From: DATMRS01 sp035566015
GTDB lineage: Bacteria; Pseudomonadota; Alphaproteobacteria; Sphingomonadales; Sphingomonadaceae
Direction: 5' to 3'
Assembly: GCA_035566015.1 (NCBI GenBank)
Contig: DATMRS010000010.1
Span: 1 to 37,903, forward strand
Length of the DNA: 37,903 nucleotides
Shown here: positions 23,190-31,901 of the stretch, piece by piece
How the letters are laid out: every line of letters starts with the position of its first letter
Position numbering within the stretch: the first letter of the stretch is position 1
Notes under the pieces: model-generated
What the model saw: the letters and a program-made list of their open reading frames with translations, nothing else
Database searches by the model: none
What the model was told of the DNA's origin: nothing
Program-made: the position numbers and the translations under genes

Positions 23190-25114
23190 TCGCCGAGGCT
23201 GGCCTTGCCGCGCTGTGGCTCGCCGCCGCGCTCGCCGCGCTGCAACTGGTGCTGGGTGCGCTCGGCCTGACTAAACAGCGTGCCGAGATGCTCGGCGGCG
23301 TCCGGCGCATCGCGCTGGCGCAGGCGCTGCTGACGGTGTTCGCCTTCGCCTGCCTGATCCTGCTGTTCCTGCGCGTCGATCTTTCGGTCGCGCTCGTCGC
23401 GCAGAACGATCATGCCGACAAGCCCTGGCTCTACAAATTCGCCGGCACCTGGGGGAACCACGAAGGCTCGATGCTGATGTGGGTCACGATCCTCGCGGCC
23501 GCCGGCGGGGCGGTGGCGCTGTTCGAGCGGCGGCTGAACGAACGGACGCTGATCGCGACGCTGGCGGCACAGGCGGCGATCGGCCTCGGTTTCTACGCCT
23601 TCCTGCTGTTCGCGTCGAACCCCTTCGCGCGGCTCAGCCCGCCGGCGGCGGAAGGGCAGGGGCTCAATCCGCTGTTGCAGGACCCCGGCCTCGCCTTCCA
23701 CCCGCCGACGCTCTACCTCGGCTATGTCGGCCTGTCGGTCGCCTTCTCCTTCGCGGTGGGGGCGCTGGTGACGCGTTATGTCGGCCCGGCCTTCGCGCGC
23801 GCGATGCGGCCGTGGGTGCTTGCCGCATGGATCATGCTGACGCTCGGCATCACCGCCGGCTCCTACTGGGCTTATTATGAGCTGGGCTGGGGCGGCTGGT
23901 GGTTCTGGGACCCGGTGGAGAACGCCTCGCTGATGCCGTGGCTGGCGGCCACCGCTTTGCTCCATTCGGTGACGGTGCTGGCGACGCGCGACGGCTTGCG
24001 CGCCTGGACGATCATGCTTGCCGTCGTCGCTTTCTCCATGTCGATGGTCGGCACCTTCCTCGTCCGTTCGGGCATCCTGACCTCGGTCCACGCCTTCGCC
24101 GTCGATCCCCGGCGGGGCAGCTTCATCCTTGCGCTGCTCGTCCTTTATATCGGGGGCGCGCTGGCATTGTTCGGGCTGCGTATCGGCACGGTAAAGGAAG
24201 GCTCGCGCTTCGACCTGGTGAGCCGCGAGGGCGCGCTGGTGCTCAACAATCTGCTGCTCTCGGCGATCCTCGGCATCGTTCTCGTCGGCACGCTCTACCC
24301 GCTGGCGGTGGAGGCGACGACGGGCGAGAAATTGTCGGTGGGTGCGCCTTATTTCAACTCGGCGGCCGGGCCGCTCGCGCTCCTCCTCGTCGCGGTGATG
24401 GCGGCGGGGCCGCTGATGCGCTGGCGGCGTGACGATCTGAAGGTCGTGGTGCAGCGGCTTGCGCTTCCGGTGCTGCTCGCTGCCTGCGCCTTGCTGGCGC
24501 TGACTATCTGGGCGCCGCAGATCGGCCTCTTGCCGCGCCTCGGCCTGATCCTCGCCGCCGGTGTCGCGGCGGGCAGCGTCGCGCCCTTGTGGAAGCGCAA
24601 CCTGCGTCGCACGCCGCTCTTCACCTATGGCATGGTGATCGCACATCTCGGCATCGCCGTCAGCCTCGCGGGCATGGCGTCCGAAAGCGCCTTCATCAAG
24701 GAGACGCTGGTCGCCGCTCGGCCGGGCGAGACGCATGTCGTCGGCCCCTATAAGGTGCGGTTCGACAGCGTCGAGCCGGTGGCCGGGCCGAACTGGACGG
24801 CGGTGGAGGCGACGCTGACCGCGACGCGCGACGATCGCCAGCCGCTGACGCTGCGCACCCAGTCGCGCAGCTATTGGGCGCCGCCCACCGAAACCAGCGA
24901 GGCCGCGATCAAGACGGTGCTCGACGGCCAGCTTTATGTCGTCCTCGGCAATGCCGCCGAAGACGGGCGCTGGCAGCTGCGCTTGTGGTGGAAGCCGTTC
25001 GTGACGTTGATCTGGCTCGGCGGCGCGATGGTGGCGTTCGGCGGCTTCCTCTCGCTCGTCGGGCGTGTCTGGCGCGAGCGCCGGGCCTATGGCCGCGCGG
25101 AGGCCTACGCATGA
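23186..25114 (+). CDS. ccmF: Haem lyase subunit CcmF
   Basis: A 642-residue multi-pass membrane protein, the core of the cytochrome c haem lyase. The WWD domain GWGGWWFWDPVENASLMPW lies around residues 234-252. Other family marks are TWGNHEGSMLMW and FHPPTLYLGYVG with its haem-ligand histidine. It joins haem from CcmE to CXXCH cysteines of apocytochrome. Start and stop both overlap neighbours as ATGA. Confidence 0.96.
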   Translation: MIAEAGLAALWLAAALAALQLVLGALGLTKQRAEMLGGVRRIALAQALLTVFAFACLILLFLRVDLSVALVAQNDHADKPWLYKFAGTWGNHEGSMLMWVTILAAAGGAVALFERRLNERTLIATLAAQAAIGLGFYAFLLFASNPFARLSPPAAEGQGLNPLLQDPGLAFHPPTLYLGYVGLSVAFSFAVGALVTRYVGPAFARAMRPWVLAAWIMLTLGITAGSYWAYYELGWGGWWFWDPVENASLMPWLAATALLHSVTVLATRDGLRAWTIMLAVVAFSMSMVGTFLVRSGILTSVHAFAVDPRRGSFILALLVLYIGGALALFGLRIGTVKEGSRFDLVSREGALVLNNLLLSAILGIVLVGTLYPLAVEATTGEKLSVGAPYFNSAAGPLALLLVAVMAAGPLMRWRRDDLKVVVQRLALPVLLAACALLALTIWAPQIGLLPRLGLILAAGVAAGSVAPLWKRNLRRTPLFTYGMVIAHLGIAVSLAGMASESAFIKETLVAARPGETHVVGPYKVRFDSVEPVAGPNWTAVEATLTATRDDRQPLTLRTQSRSYWAPPTETSEAAIKTVLDGQLYVVLGNAAEDGRWQLRLWWKPFVTLIWLGGAMVAFGGFLSLVGRVWRERRAYGRAEAYA

Positions 25115-25638
25115 AGAGACTGATCCTGTGGGCGCCGCTCGCGCTGTTCATTCTGTTCGTGGCGGTGTTCGCCAGCGGCCTGATCTCGCCTTCCAGCCAC
25201 GACATACGATCGCAGATGATCGGCAAGCCGCTGCCCGCCTTCGATCTTCCGTCCGGCGCGCCCGGCCATCCGGGCCTCAAGCAGTCGGCGCTCGCCACGG
25301 GCGAACCGCACCTGCTGAACATCTTCGCAAGCTGGTGCATCCCCTGCGCGGCCGAAGCGCCGCAACTCAAGCAACTCGCCGACGCCGGCGTGCCGATCGA
25401 CGCGATCGCGATCCGTGACCGGCCGGAGGACGTCGCGAGCTTCCTGTCGCGCTGGGGCGATCCCTATCGCGCGATCGGCAGCGACGTGGACAGCCGGGTG
25501 CAGATGGCGATGGGCTCCTCGGGCGTGCCCGAAACCTTCGTCGTCGATGGCAAGGGCATCATCCGCCATCAGCATATCGGCCAGATCATGCCCGAGGACG
25601 TGCCGGCGCTGCTGGCGGCGGTGCGGGCGGCGCGGTGA
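25111..25638 (+). CDS. ccmG: Thiol:disulfide interchange protein CcmG/DsbE
   Basis: A 175-residue periplasmic thioredoxin-like protein anchored by an N-terminal helix (about 4-23). The active site is WCIPC (Cys76, Cys79) and the cis-proline segment is GVPETFVVD. It keeps apocytochrome haem-binding cysteines reduced for ligation. The ATG at 25111 overlaps the ccmF stop; longer upstream frame is inside ccmF and is rejected. Confidence 0.95.
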   Translation: MKRLILWAPLALFILFVAVFASGLISPSSHDIRSQMIGKPLPAFDLPSGAPGHPGLKQSALATGEPHLLNIFASWCIPCAAEAPQLKQLADAGVPIDAIAIRDRPEDVASFLSRWGDPYRAIGSDVDSRVQMAMGSSGVPETFVVDGKGIIRHQHIGQIMPEDVPALLAAVRAAR

Positions 25639-26060
25639 TGCGGCGCGCGCTGCTCCTGCCCTGCCTTGGGGCGTTGCTGGCGCTTTCGGCGCCGGTGCTG
25701 GCCGACTCGCTGATGCCGGCGGCGGAACTGGCGGACACGCAGCTTCCCGATCCGAAGCAGGAGGCCGAGGCGAAGGCGCTGATGGAGACGCTGCGCTGCC
25801 TCGTCTGCCAGGGCCAGTCGATCGCCGATTCGAATGCGGAGATGGCGGGCGACATGCGTGCGCTCGTCCGTCGCCGGATCGCGGCGGGCGAATCGCCCGA
25901 GCAAATCCGCGCCTGGCTCGTGCAGCGTTATGGCAGTTGGGTAAGCTATGAGCCGACGCTCAACCGCATGACCTGGCCGCTCTGGGGCCTGCCGATCATC
26001 CTGCTGCTCGTCGGCTTGTGGTTGGCGCGCGGGCGTTTCAAGCGGAGCAAGAGGGGCTGA
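25638..26060 (+). CDS. ccmH: Cytochrome c-type biogenesis protein CcmH
   Basis: A 140-residue protein with a signal sequence (ending near VLADS), a periplasmic three-helix domain with the redox motif LRCLVCQGQSIADS (Cys54, Cys57), and a C-terminal membrane helix (WGLPIILLLVGLWLA). CcmH reduces apocytochrome in the haem lyase complex with CcmF. The ATG at 25638 overlaps the ccmG stop as TGATG; a GTG one codon earlier is an alternative. It is the short CcmH form, with the TPR part encoded separately by the next gene. Confidence 0.95.
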   Translation: MRRALLLPCLGALLALSAPVLADSLMPAAELADTQLPDPKQEAEAKALMETLRCLVCQGQSIADSNAEMAGDMRALVRRRIAAGESPEQIRAWLVQRYGSWVSYEPTLNRMTWPLWGLPIILLLVGLWLARGRFKRSKRG

Positions 26061-26692
26061 TGGGCTGGCTTATCCTGGGCGTGCTGGCGGTCGTCACCGG
26101 CCTTGGCCTCTGGCGGTTCGGTAATCTGCCGCGCGCCTCGCTCGACTATCTGGGCGCGGCGCTGCTGCTGGGGGTCGCGGGCTATGCCTGGCAGGGCAGT
26201 CCCTTTCAGAGCGGCAGCCCGACGCGCCCCGCCGCTTCGGCCGAGCAACCGACCAAGGATTTCCCTAAGTCCCCCGAAGGCATGCTGGCCGAGGTGGGCA
26301 GCGATGTCGACGTGCTGACGGCGGCGGAGAACCTCCACGAGCGCGGGCTCGACGCCTATGCGATCGCGACGATCCGCGCCGCGCTGAACCAGCGGCCGAG
26401 CAGCGCGGACCTGTGGGTCGGCCTCGGCAATGCGCTCGTCACCTATTCGCAGGGGCTGATCTCGCCCGCCGCGCGCCTCGCGTTCGAGCGCGCGGCCAAG
26501 CTCAGTCCAGAGCATCCCGGCCCGCCTTATTTCCTCGGCCTTGCTTATGCGCAGGCGGGGCAGTTCGACCGGGCGATCGCGATCTGGCAATCGCTGCTCG
26601 ATCGCACGCCCGCGCGCGCGCCGTGGCGGCCGGAGCTGGAGCAAAGGCTGGCCGAGGTACGCGGCATGCAAGGGCAGGTTGGCGGACCCTAA
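26060..26692 (+). CDS. ccmI: TPR-containing cytochrome c biogenesis protein (CcmI-like)
   Basis: A 210-residue protein with two N-terminal hydrophobic segments (about 2-18 and 28-45), a Pro/Ser-rich linker and TPR units (LWVGLGNALVTYSQGLISPA; PPYFLGLAYAQAGQFDRAIA). In system I the CcmI TPR domain captures the C-terminus of apocytochrome c. It overlaps ccmH by one base (TGATG) and is the last gene of the operon. It is shorter than fused CcmI proteins, and the symbol is by position and fold. Confidence 0.82.
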   Translation: MGWLILGVLAVVTGLGLWRFGNLPRASLDYLGAALLLGVAGYAWQGSPFQSGSPTRPAASAEQPTKDFPKSPEGMLAEVGSDVDVLTAAENLHERGLDAYAIATIRAALNQRPSSADLWVGLGNALVTYSQGLISPAARLAFERAAKLSPEHPGPPYFLGLAYAQAGQFDRAIAIWQSLLDRTPARAPWRPELEQRLAEVRGMQGQVGGP

Positions 26693-26708
26693 AGATTCGG
26701 ATATTCCC

Positions 26709-26807
26709 CTGTCACCCCTGATGAAAGTCGTGGGACCATGGACGCGGCTCGCTTCATTATGGATTGTCCCGCCGTCCATGGATTCCGGATTTCGCCGGAA
26801 TGACGGG
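26709..26807. repeat. Composite REP-like inverted-repeat element 5
   Basis: It lies in the gap between convergent ccmI and ald. The left half (CTGTCACCCCTGATGAAAG) and the interior GCGGCTCGCTTCA align with the element at 148-244. The right palindrome pairs ATTCCGG (26782-26788) with CCGGAAT (26795-26801) and ends TGACGG. The left palindrome is degraded, suggesting an older copy. Confidence 0.65.
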
Positions 26808-26831
26808 GGATGGGCCGAATGTCGATTGACC

Positions 26832-27926
26832 TCACCCGAGCGGCAGGTTGAGCGCCTCCGCGACCGCCGGGTGGCGTATCCGGCCCTCTGCTATGTTGAG
26901 GCCGGCGGCGAGGTGTGGATCGGCGCGCATGGCCGCTTCGGCGCCTTCATTGGCCAGCTTCAGAATGAAGGGCAGGGTGGCGTTGTTGAGCGCGAAGGTG
27001 GAGGTGCGCGGCACCGATCCGGGCATGTTGCTGACGCAATAATGCACCACGCCTTCCTCGACGAAGACGGGGTCGGTGTGCGTCGTCGGATGTGACGTCT
27101 CGAAGCAGCCGCCCTGATCGATCGCGATATCGACGAGGACCGCGCCGCGCTTCATCGTGCGAACCATCTCGCGCGTGACGAGCCGGGGCGTCGCCGCGCC
27201 GGGGATCAGCACCGCACCGATCACCAGATGCGCGCGCGCCACCGCACTGGCGATCGCGGCCTTGCTGGCATAGCCCGTCTTGATCCGGCCGCCGAACAGG
27301 GCGTCGACCTCGGCAAGGCGGTCGTTCGAAATGTCGTAGAGGGTTACGTCCGCACCCAGCCCTACGGCCATCTGCGCGGCATTGAAGCCGGCGACGCCGC
27401 CGCCGAGGATCGCGACGCGCGCCGGCGCTACCCCCGGCACGCCGCCCAACAGCACGCCGCGCCCGCCCTGATCCTTCTCCAGATAATGCGCGCCGACATG
27501 GATCGCCATGCGCCCGGCCACCTCCGACATCGGCCGCAGCAGCGGCAGCGAGCCGTTCCTGCCCGTCACCGTTTCATAGGCGATGCAGGTCGCGCCCGAT
27601 CGCATCAGCCCTTCGGCCTGCGCCCTGTCGGCGGCCAGATGGAGATAGGTGAAGAGGACGTGCCTCGGCTCCAGCAGCGCGATCTCCCGCGGCTGCGGCT
27701 CCTTCACCTTGACGATCAGGTCGCTCGACCTGAACAGGGCGGCGGGATCGGGGGCGATCCCTGCGCCGGCCGCGCGATAATCCTCATCGGTGAAATCGAT
27801 TCCCGCGCCGGCTTCCGTCTCGACAAGAACCTCATGTCCGGCGGCGACCACGTCGCGCACCGCCGCCGGGGTGAGGCCGACGCGATATTCGTGATTCTTG
27901 ATTTCGCGGGGAATTCCTACGCGCAC
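26832..27926 (-). CDS. ald: Alanine dehydrogenase
   Basis: A 364-residue NAD-dependent L-alanine dehydrogenase, interconverting alanine and pyruvate plus ammonia. It begins MRVGIPREIKNHEYRVGLTP, where Arg15 binds substrate; Lys75 (VKVKEP) and His96 (TYLHLA) are the catalytic pair. The Rossmann motif is ILGGGVAGFNAA and the late motif is VDIAIDQGGCFETSHPT. The start is a GTG at 27926, with GGGAGG five bases upstream. It is convergent with the ccm operon and divergent from kup. Confidence 0.95.
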   Translation of the reverse strand: MRVGIPREIKNHEYRVGLTPAAVRDVVAAGHEVLVETEAGAGIDFTDEDYRAAGAGIAPDPAALFRSSDLIVKVKEPQPREIALLEPRHVLFTYLHLAADRAQAEGLMRSGATCIAYETVTGRNGSLPLLRPMSEVAGRMAIHVGAHYLEKDQGGRGVLLGGVPGVAPARVAILGGGVAGFNAAQMAVGLGADVTLYDISNDRLAEVDALFGGRIKTGYASKAAIASAVARAHLVIGAVLIPGAATPRLVTREMVRTMKRGAVLVDIAIDQGGCFETSHPTTHTDPVFVEEGVVHYCVSNMPGSVPRTSTFALNNATLPFILKLANEGAEAAMRADPHLAAGLNIAEGRIRHPAVAEALNLPLG

Positions 27927-28112
27927 CTATGCCTCCCGAATGCGGCTGGCGCGTTTATAGCGCGCCTTGCGCGGGATTGTCGCGCGGCCGTTGCAGCCCG
28001 CAAGGGGGCGTGCTAGGGCCGCGCCGCAGTCGCCACGGGGGGCCTTTCGGGCGTACGAAATGGGCAGACGGATATTCGAACGCTTGATGAGCGCGGCAGA
28101 GACAGCCCGGCG

Positions 28113-30035
28113 ATGAAGGATGCCATTTCCGCCGGCGACAGCGCCGGCGAGGCAACGCCTGGCCAGAGCCATGGCAGCCTCCTCAAGCTGTCGGTGGGCG
28201 CGATCGGTGTCGTCTTCGGCGATATCGGGACGAGCCCGCTCTACGCCTTTCGCGAGGCATTCGCCGGCCATCACCATCTCGAGCCCGACGAACTCCACAT
28301 ATTGGGTGTGCTCAGCCTGATCTTCTGGTCGATGATGCTGGTGGTGACGATCAAATATGTCACCATCATCATGCGCGCGGACAATAAGGGCGAGGGCGGC
28401 AGCCTCGCGCTCCTCGCGCTCATCAACCGCAAGTCGCAGGGCGCCCGCTGGACGCGGGGCATCGTCCTGCTGGGCGTGTTCGCCACCGCGCTCTTTTACG
28501 GCGATTCGATGATAACGCCCGCCATCTCCGTCCTTTCGGCGGTGGAGGGCCTGACCGTGGTCGAAGCGGGTTTCACACCGCTGGTGCTGCCCATATCGGT
28601 GGGCATTTTGATCGGCCTGTTCATGCTCCAGTCGCGCGGCACGGCGAAGGTGGGCATGCTGTTCGGCCCGATCATGGCTCTCTATTTCCTCGTCCTCGCG
28701 GTACTTGGCATAACCCACGTCGCGGGCGACCTGACGATCCTGAAGGCGCTCTCGCCCACCTATGCGATCGCCTTCTTCCTCGACGACGGAGTGGCCGCTT
28801 TCCTCGCGATGGGATCGGTCGTTCTCGCGGTGACGGGCGCGGAGGCACTATATGCCGACATGGGTCATTTCGGGCGTAACCCGATCCGGATCTCGTGGAT
28901 GGCGTTCGTCCTGCCGGCGCTGATGCTCAATTATCTGGGGCAGGGGGCGATGATCCTCGCCGATCCGGCGACCGCGCATGAGGTGATCCAGAATCCCTTC
29001 TTCCTGCTCGCGCCCGAAAGCGTGCGGCTGCCGCTCGTCATCCTGGCGGCGATGGCGGCGGTGATCGCCAGCCAGGCGGTGATATCGGGCGCCTTCTCGG
29101 TAACGCAGCAGGCGATCCAACTGGGCTTCATGCCGCGCCTTCGGATCACGCACACCAGCACGACGGCGATCGGCCAGATCTATATCCCGGTAATAAACTG
29201 GGCGCTGATGGTGATGGTGATCCTGCTCGTCCTGATCTTCCAGACCTCGTCGAACCTCGCGGCGGCCTATGGCATCGCGGTGACGGGCGCGATGCTGATC
29301 GACACCTTCCTGCTGGCCGTTGTCTTCTACAGCCTGTGGCGCTGGAACAAGATCGGCGCGGGGTTGCTGGTCTTCGCCTTCTTCTGCGTCGATTTCGCCT
29401 ATTTCGCGGCGAACCTCACGAAGGTGCCCGATGGCGGCTGGTTCCCGCTGCTGGTGGGCTTCATCGTCTTTGCGCTGCTCACTACCTGGGCGCGCGGGCG
29501 CACCCTGATGATCGACCGGATGCGCGAGTCGGCGATGCCGGTGGCGGTGTTCGTCAAATCGGCGGTCAATTCGGCGACGCGCGTGCCGGGCACCGCCGTC
29601 TTCATGACATCGGCGGCCGAAGGCGTGCCGCACGCGTTGCTCCACAATCTGAAGCACAACAAGGTGCTGCACGAGCGCGTCGTCCTGCTCACCGTCAAGA
29701 TCGAGGATGTGCCCTTCGTCGACGCGGAGAACCGCACCGCGCTGGAGAATCTCGAACAGGGCTTCTACCGGCTCGTCGTGCGCTACGGCTTCATGGAGGA
29801 ACCCGACGTGCCGGCAGCGCTGGCGACGGCGACGGGCTGCGGGCCCGAATTCAAGATGATGGACACCAGCTTCTTCCTCGCACGGCAGACGCTCATCCCT
29901 TCCTCGCGCCCCGGCATGGCGCTGTGGCGGGAGAAACTGTTCGCTTGGATGCTGCGCAACGCCGAAAGCGCGATGGAGTTCTTCCGCCTGCCTACCAACC
30001 GCGTGGTCGAGCTGGGCAGTCAGGTCGAAATCTAG
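28113..30035 (+). CDS. kup: Low-affinity potassium transporter Kup
   Basis: A 640-residue KUP/HAK/KT-type K+:H+ symporter: about twelve membrane helices followed by a cytosolic domain of about 180 residues. The family signature GVVFGDIGTSPLYAFREAF is near residue 33. VTIKYVTIIMRADNKGEGG and YGDSMITPAISVLSAVEG follow, and the latter two segments form part of the ion path. ATG at 28113. It is divergent from ald across a 186-bp gap that must hold both promoters; I could not pick convincing boxes there. The gene ends 97 bp before ligK. Confidence 0.95.
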   Translation: MKDAISAGDSAGEATPGQSHGSLLKLSVGAIGVVFGDIGTSPLYAFREAFAGHHHLEPDELHILGVLSLIFWSMMLVVTIKYVTIIMRADNKGEGGSLALLALINRKSQGARWTRGIVLLGVFATALFYGDSMITPAISVLSAVEGLTVVEAGFTPLVLPISVGILIGLFMLQSRGTAKVGMLFGPIMALYFLVLAVLGITHVAGDLTILKALSPTYAIAFFLDDGVAAFLAMGSVVLAVTGAEALYADMGHFGRNPIRISWMAFVLPALMLNYLGQGAMILADPATAHEVIQNPFFLLAPESVRLPLVILAAMAAVIASQAVISGAFSVTQQAIQLGFMPRLRITHTSTTAIGQIYIPVINWALMVMVILLVLIFQTSSNLAAAYGIAVTGAMLIDTFLLAVVFYSLWRWNKIGAGLLVFAFFCVDFAYFAANLTKVPDGGWFPLLVGFIVFALLTTWARGRTLMIDRMRESAMPVAVFVKSAVNSATRVPGTAVFMTSAAEGVPHALLHNLKHNKVLHERVVLLTVKIEDVPFVDAENRTALENLEQGFYRLVVRYGFMEEPDVPAALATATGCGPEFKMMDTSFFLARQTLIPSSRPGMALWREKLFAWMLRNAESAMEFFRLPTNRVVELGSQVEI

Positions 30036-30090
30036 CGACCCCGTCTCCATATGGGATTTGGGTCTGTCCGGCTTGCCGCGACGGCCGGCC

Positions 30091-30106
30091 GGTTGCTAAG
30101 GCAACC
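30091..30106. promoter_or_regulatory. Inverted repeat upstream of ligK; candidate operator
   Basis: GGTTGC-TAAG-GCAACC is a 6-bp inverted repeat with a four-base spacer, 26 bp before the ligK ATG in the 97-bp kup–ligK gap. In SYK-6 the lig operons are controlled by the LysR-type regulator LigR, and no such regulator gene lies in this window. The repeat could be its site or a 5'-UTR hairpin. AGGAAGGA (30119-30126) is the ligK ribosome site. Confidence 0.35.
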
Positions 30107-30132
30107 GCGCAAATCGACAGGAAGGAATCGGG

Positions 30133-30816
30133 ATGGGCGTCGTCGTTCGCAATACCAAAAGAACAGACATGGAGCTGGTGGACGCGCTGGCCAAGCTGGG
30201 CGTCGCGACCGTCCATGAGGCGCAGGGCCGCACCGGCCTGCTCGCCGCTTATATGCGCCCGATCTATCGCCCCGTCCGAATCGCCGGCAACGCGCTCACC
30301 TGCGAGACGGCGCCCGGCGACAATTGGATGATCCATGTCGCGGTCGAGCAGGCGAAGCCCGGCGACATCCTCGTCGTTTCGCCGACGAGCCCCTGCGACG
30401 ACGGCTATTTCGGCGACCTGCTGGCCACCAGCCTGATGGCGCACGGCGTGCGTGGCCTCATCATGGACGCGGGCGTGCGCGATGCGGCGGACCTCACCGA
30501 AATGAAGTTCCCCGTCTGGTCGAAGGCGATCTTCGCGCAGGGGACGGTCAAGGAGACGATAGGCAATGTCCAGACGCCGATCGTCTGCGCGGGCGCCTAT
30601 GTCCGCCCCGGCGACGTGATCGTGGCCGATGACGATGGCGTCGTCTGCGTGCGGCGCGAGGATGCGGCCGAGGTGCTGAAGAAGGCGCAGGCGCGCGAAG
30701 CCAATGAGGGGGACAAGCGCACCCGGCTCGCCAACGGCGAACTCGGCCTCGATCTCTACAAGATGCGCGAGCGGCTGGCCGAGCGGGGCCTGCGCTATAT
30801 CGACGCGGAGGACTGA
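30133..30816 (+). CDS. ligK: 4-carboxy-4-hydroxy-2-oxoadipate aldolase LigK
   Basis: A 227-residue class II, metal-dependent aldolase of the HMG/CHA (RraA-like) family. It cleaves 4-carboxy-4-hydroxy-2-oxoadipate to pyruvate and oxaloacetate, the last step of the protocatechuate 4,5-cleavage pathway, and often decarboxylates oxaloacetate as well. Marks include VATVHEAQGRTGLL, GDNWMIHVAVEQAKPGDILV, FGDLLATSLMAHGVRG and AGVRDAADL with Arg116 and Asp117 (substrate and metal sites). The ATG at 30133 has AGGAAGGA upstream. The stop overlaps ligU as TGATG. It opens the lig operon. Confidence 0.93.
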   Translation: MGVVVRNTKRTDMELVDALAKLGVATVHEAQGRTGLLAAYMRPIYRPVRIAGNALTCETAPGDNWMIHVAVEQAKPGDILVVSPTSPCDDGYFGDLLATSLMAHGVRGLIMDAGVRDAADLTEMKFPVWSKAIFAQGTVKETIGNVQTPIVCAGAYVRPGDVIVADDDGVVCVRREDAAEVLKKAQAREANEGDKRTRLANGELGLDLYKMRERLAERGLRYIDAED

Positions 30817-31901
30817 TGAAACAGACCGCCATCCGCTGCTCGGTCTATCGGGGCGGCACCTCGAAGGGGCTCTATTTTCATGCCGGCGATCTGCCCACCG
30901 ATCGGGCGACGCGTGATGCGGTGCTGCTCGCCGCAATGGGGTCGCCCGATCCGCGCGAGATAGACGGCATGGGCGGTGCGCACCCGCTGACGAGCAAGGT
31001 GGCGGTGGTGAATGCGTCGGCGCGCGACGACGCCGATGTCGATTATCTTTTCCTCCAGGTCTGGCCCGATCGCGCCGAGGTTTCGGACAACCAGAATTGC
31101 GGCAACCTCCTCGCCGCGATCGGCCCCTTCGCGATCGAGGAAGGGCTGGTCGAGGCGCGCGACGGCACCACTTCGGTGCGCATCTGGATGGAGAATACGC
31201 AGAGCCTGGCGATCGCCCATGTCCAGACGCCGGGCGGCGTGGTGCGCTATGACGGCGAGGCGCGGATCGACGGTGTTCCGGGCACGCATGCTCCGATCCC
31301 GATCGATTTCCTCGACGTGGCGGGATCGTCCTGCGGCGCGCTGCTGCCCACCGGCCATGCGGTCGACGAGATTGAGGGCGTCCGCGTCACCTGCATTGAT
31401 AACGGCATGCCCGTCGTCTGCCTGAAGGCGGCCGACCTCGGCGTCACCGGCTATGAGGCGCCGGCGGAGCTGGAGGGCAATGCGGCGCTGAAGGCGAAGG
31501 TGGAGGCGATCCGGCTCGCCGCCGGCCGGCTGATGAACCTCGGCGATGTCACCAACAAGACGGTGCCGAAGATGAGCCTGCTCGCGCCCGCGCAGAAGGG
31601 CGGCGTGGTGGCGACGCGTACCTTCATCCCGCATCGCGTGCATGAGGCGATCGGCGTGTTCGGCGCGGTTTCGGTGGCGACCGCCTGCCTCGTCCCCGGC
31701 TCGGTCGCCGCCGAGGTGGCCACCGTTTCCGATCCCGCCAATCTGGAGGTGGAGCACCCCACCGGCTTCTTCACCGTGGCGATGGACGTGTCGGTGGACG
31801 ATGGCGAGGTGCATGTGAAGCAGGCGGCGCTGCTCAGGACGGCGCGGCTGCTGATGCGCGGCGAAGTGTTCATTCCCGGCGCGGTGTGGGCCGGACAATG
31901 A
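30816..31901 (+). CDS. ligU: 4-oxalomesaconate tautomerase LigU (PrpF family)
   Basis: A 361-residue diaminopimelate-epimerase-fold protein of the PrpF family. In sphingomonads LigU shifts a double bond of 4-oxalomesaconate (1,3-allylic isomerisation) to give the form LigJ hydrates. It starts KQTAIRCSVYRGGTSKGLYF, followed by GGAHPLTSKVAVV (Lys61 is the likely general base by analogy) and the conserved DNQNCGNLLAAIGPFA. It overlaps ligK by one base and the next gene by four (ATGA). Position between ligK and ligJ separates it from PrpF aconitate isomerases. Confidence 0.92.
   Translation: MKQTAIRCSVYRGGTSKGLYFHAGDLPTDRATRDAVLLAAMGSPDPREIDGMGGAHPLTSKVAVVNASARDDADVDYLFLQVWPDRAEVSDNQNCGNLLAAIGPFAIEEGLVEARDGTTSVRIWMENTQSLAIAHVQTPGGVVRYDGEARIDGVPGTHAPIPIDFLDVAGSSCGALLPTGHAVDEIEGVRVTCIDNGMPVVCLKAADLGVTGYEAPAELEGNAALKAKVEAIRLAAGRLMNLGDVTNKTVPKMSLLAPAQKGGVVATRTFIPHRVHEAIGVFGAVSVATACLVPGSVAAEVATVSDPANLEVEHPTGFFTVAMDVSVDDGEVHVKQAALLRTARLLMRGEVFIPGAVWAGQ

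Noticed and set aside
30816..31901. PrpF aconitate isomerase of the methylcitrate cycle
   Set aside because: The family matches, but the gene is embedded in the lig operon with no prpB, prpC or acnD nearby, so LigU is the better call.
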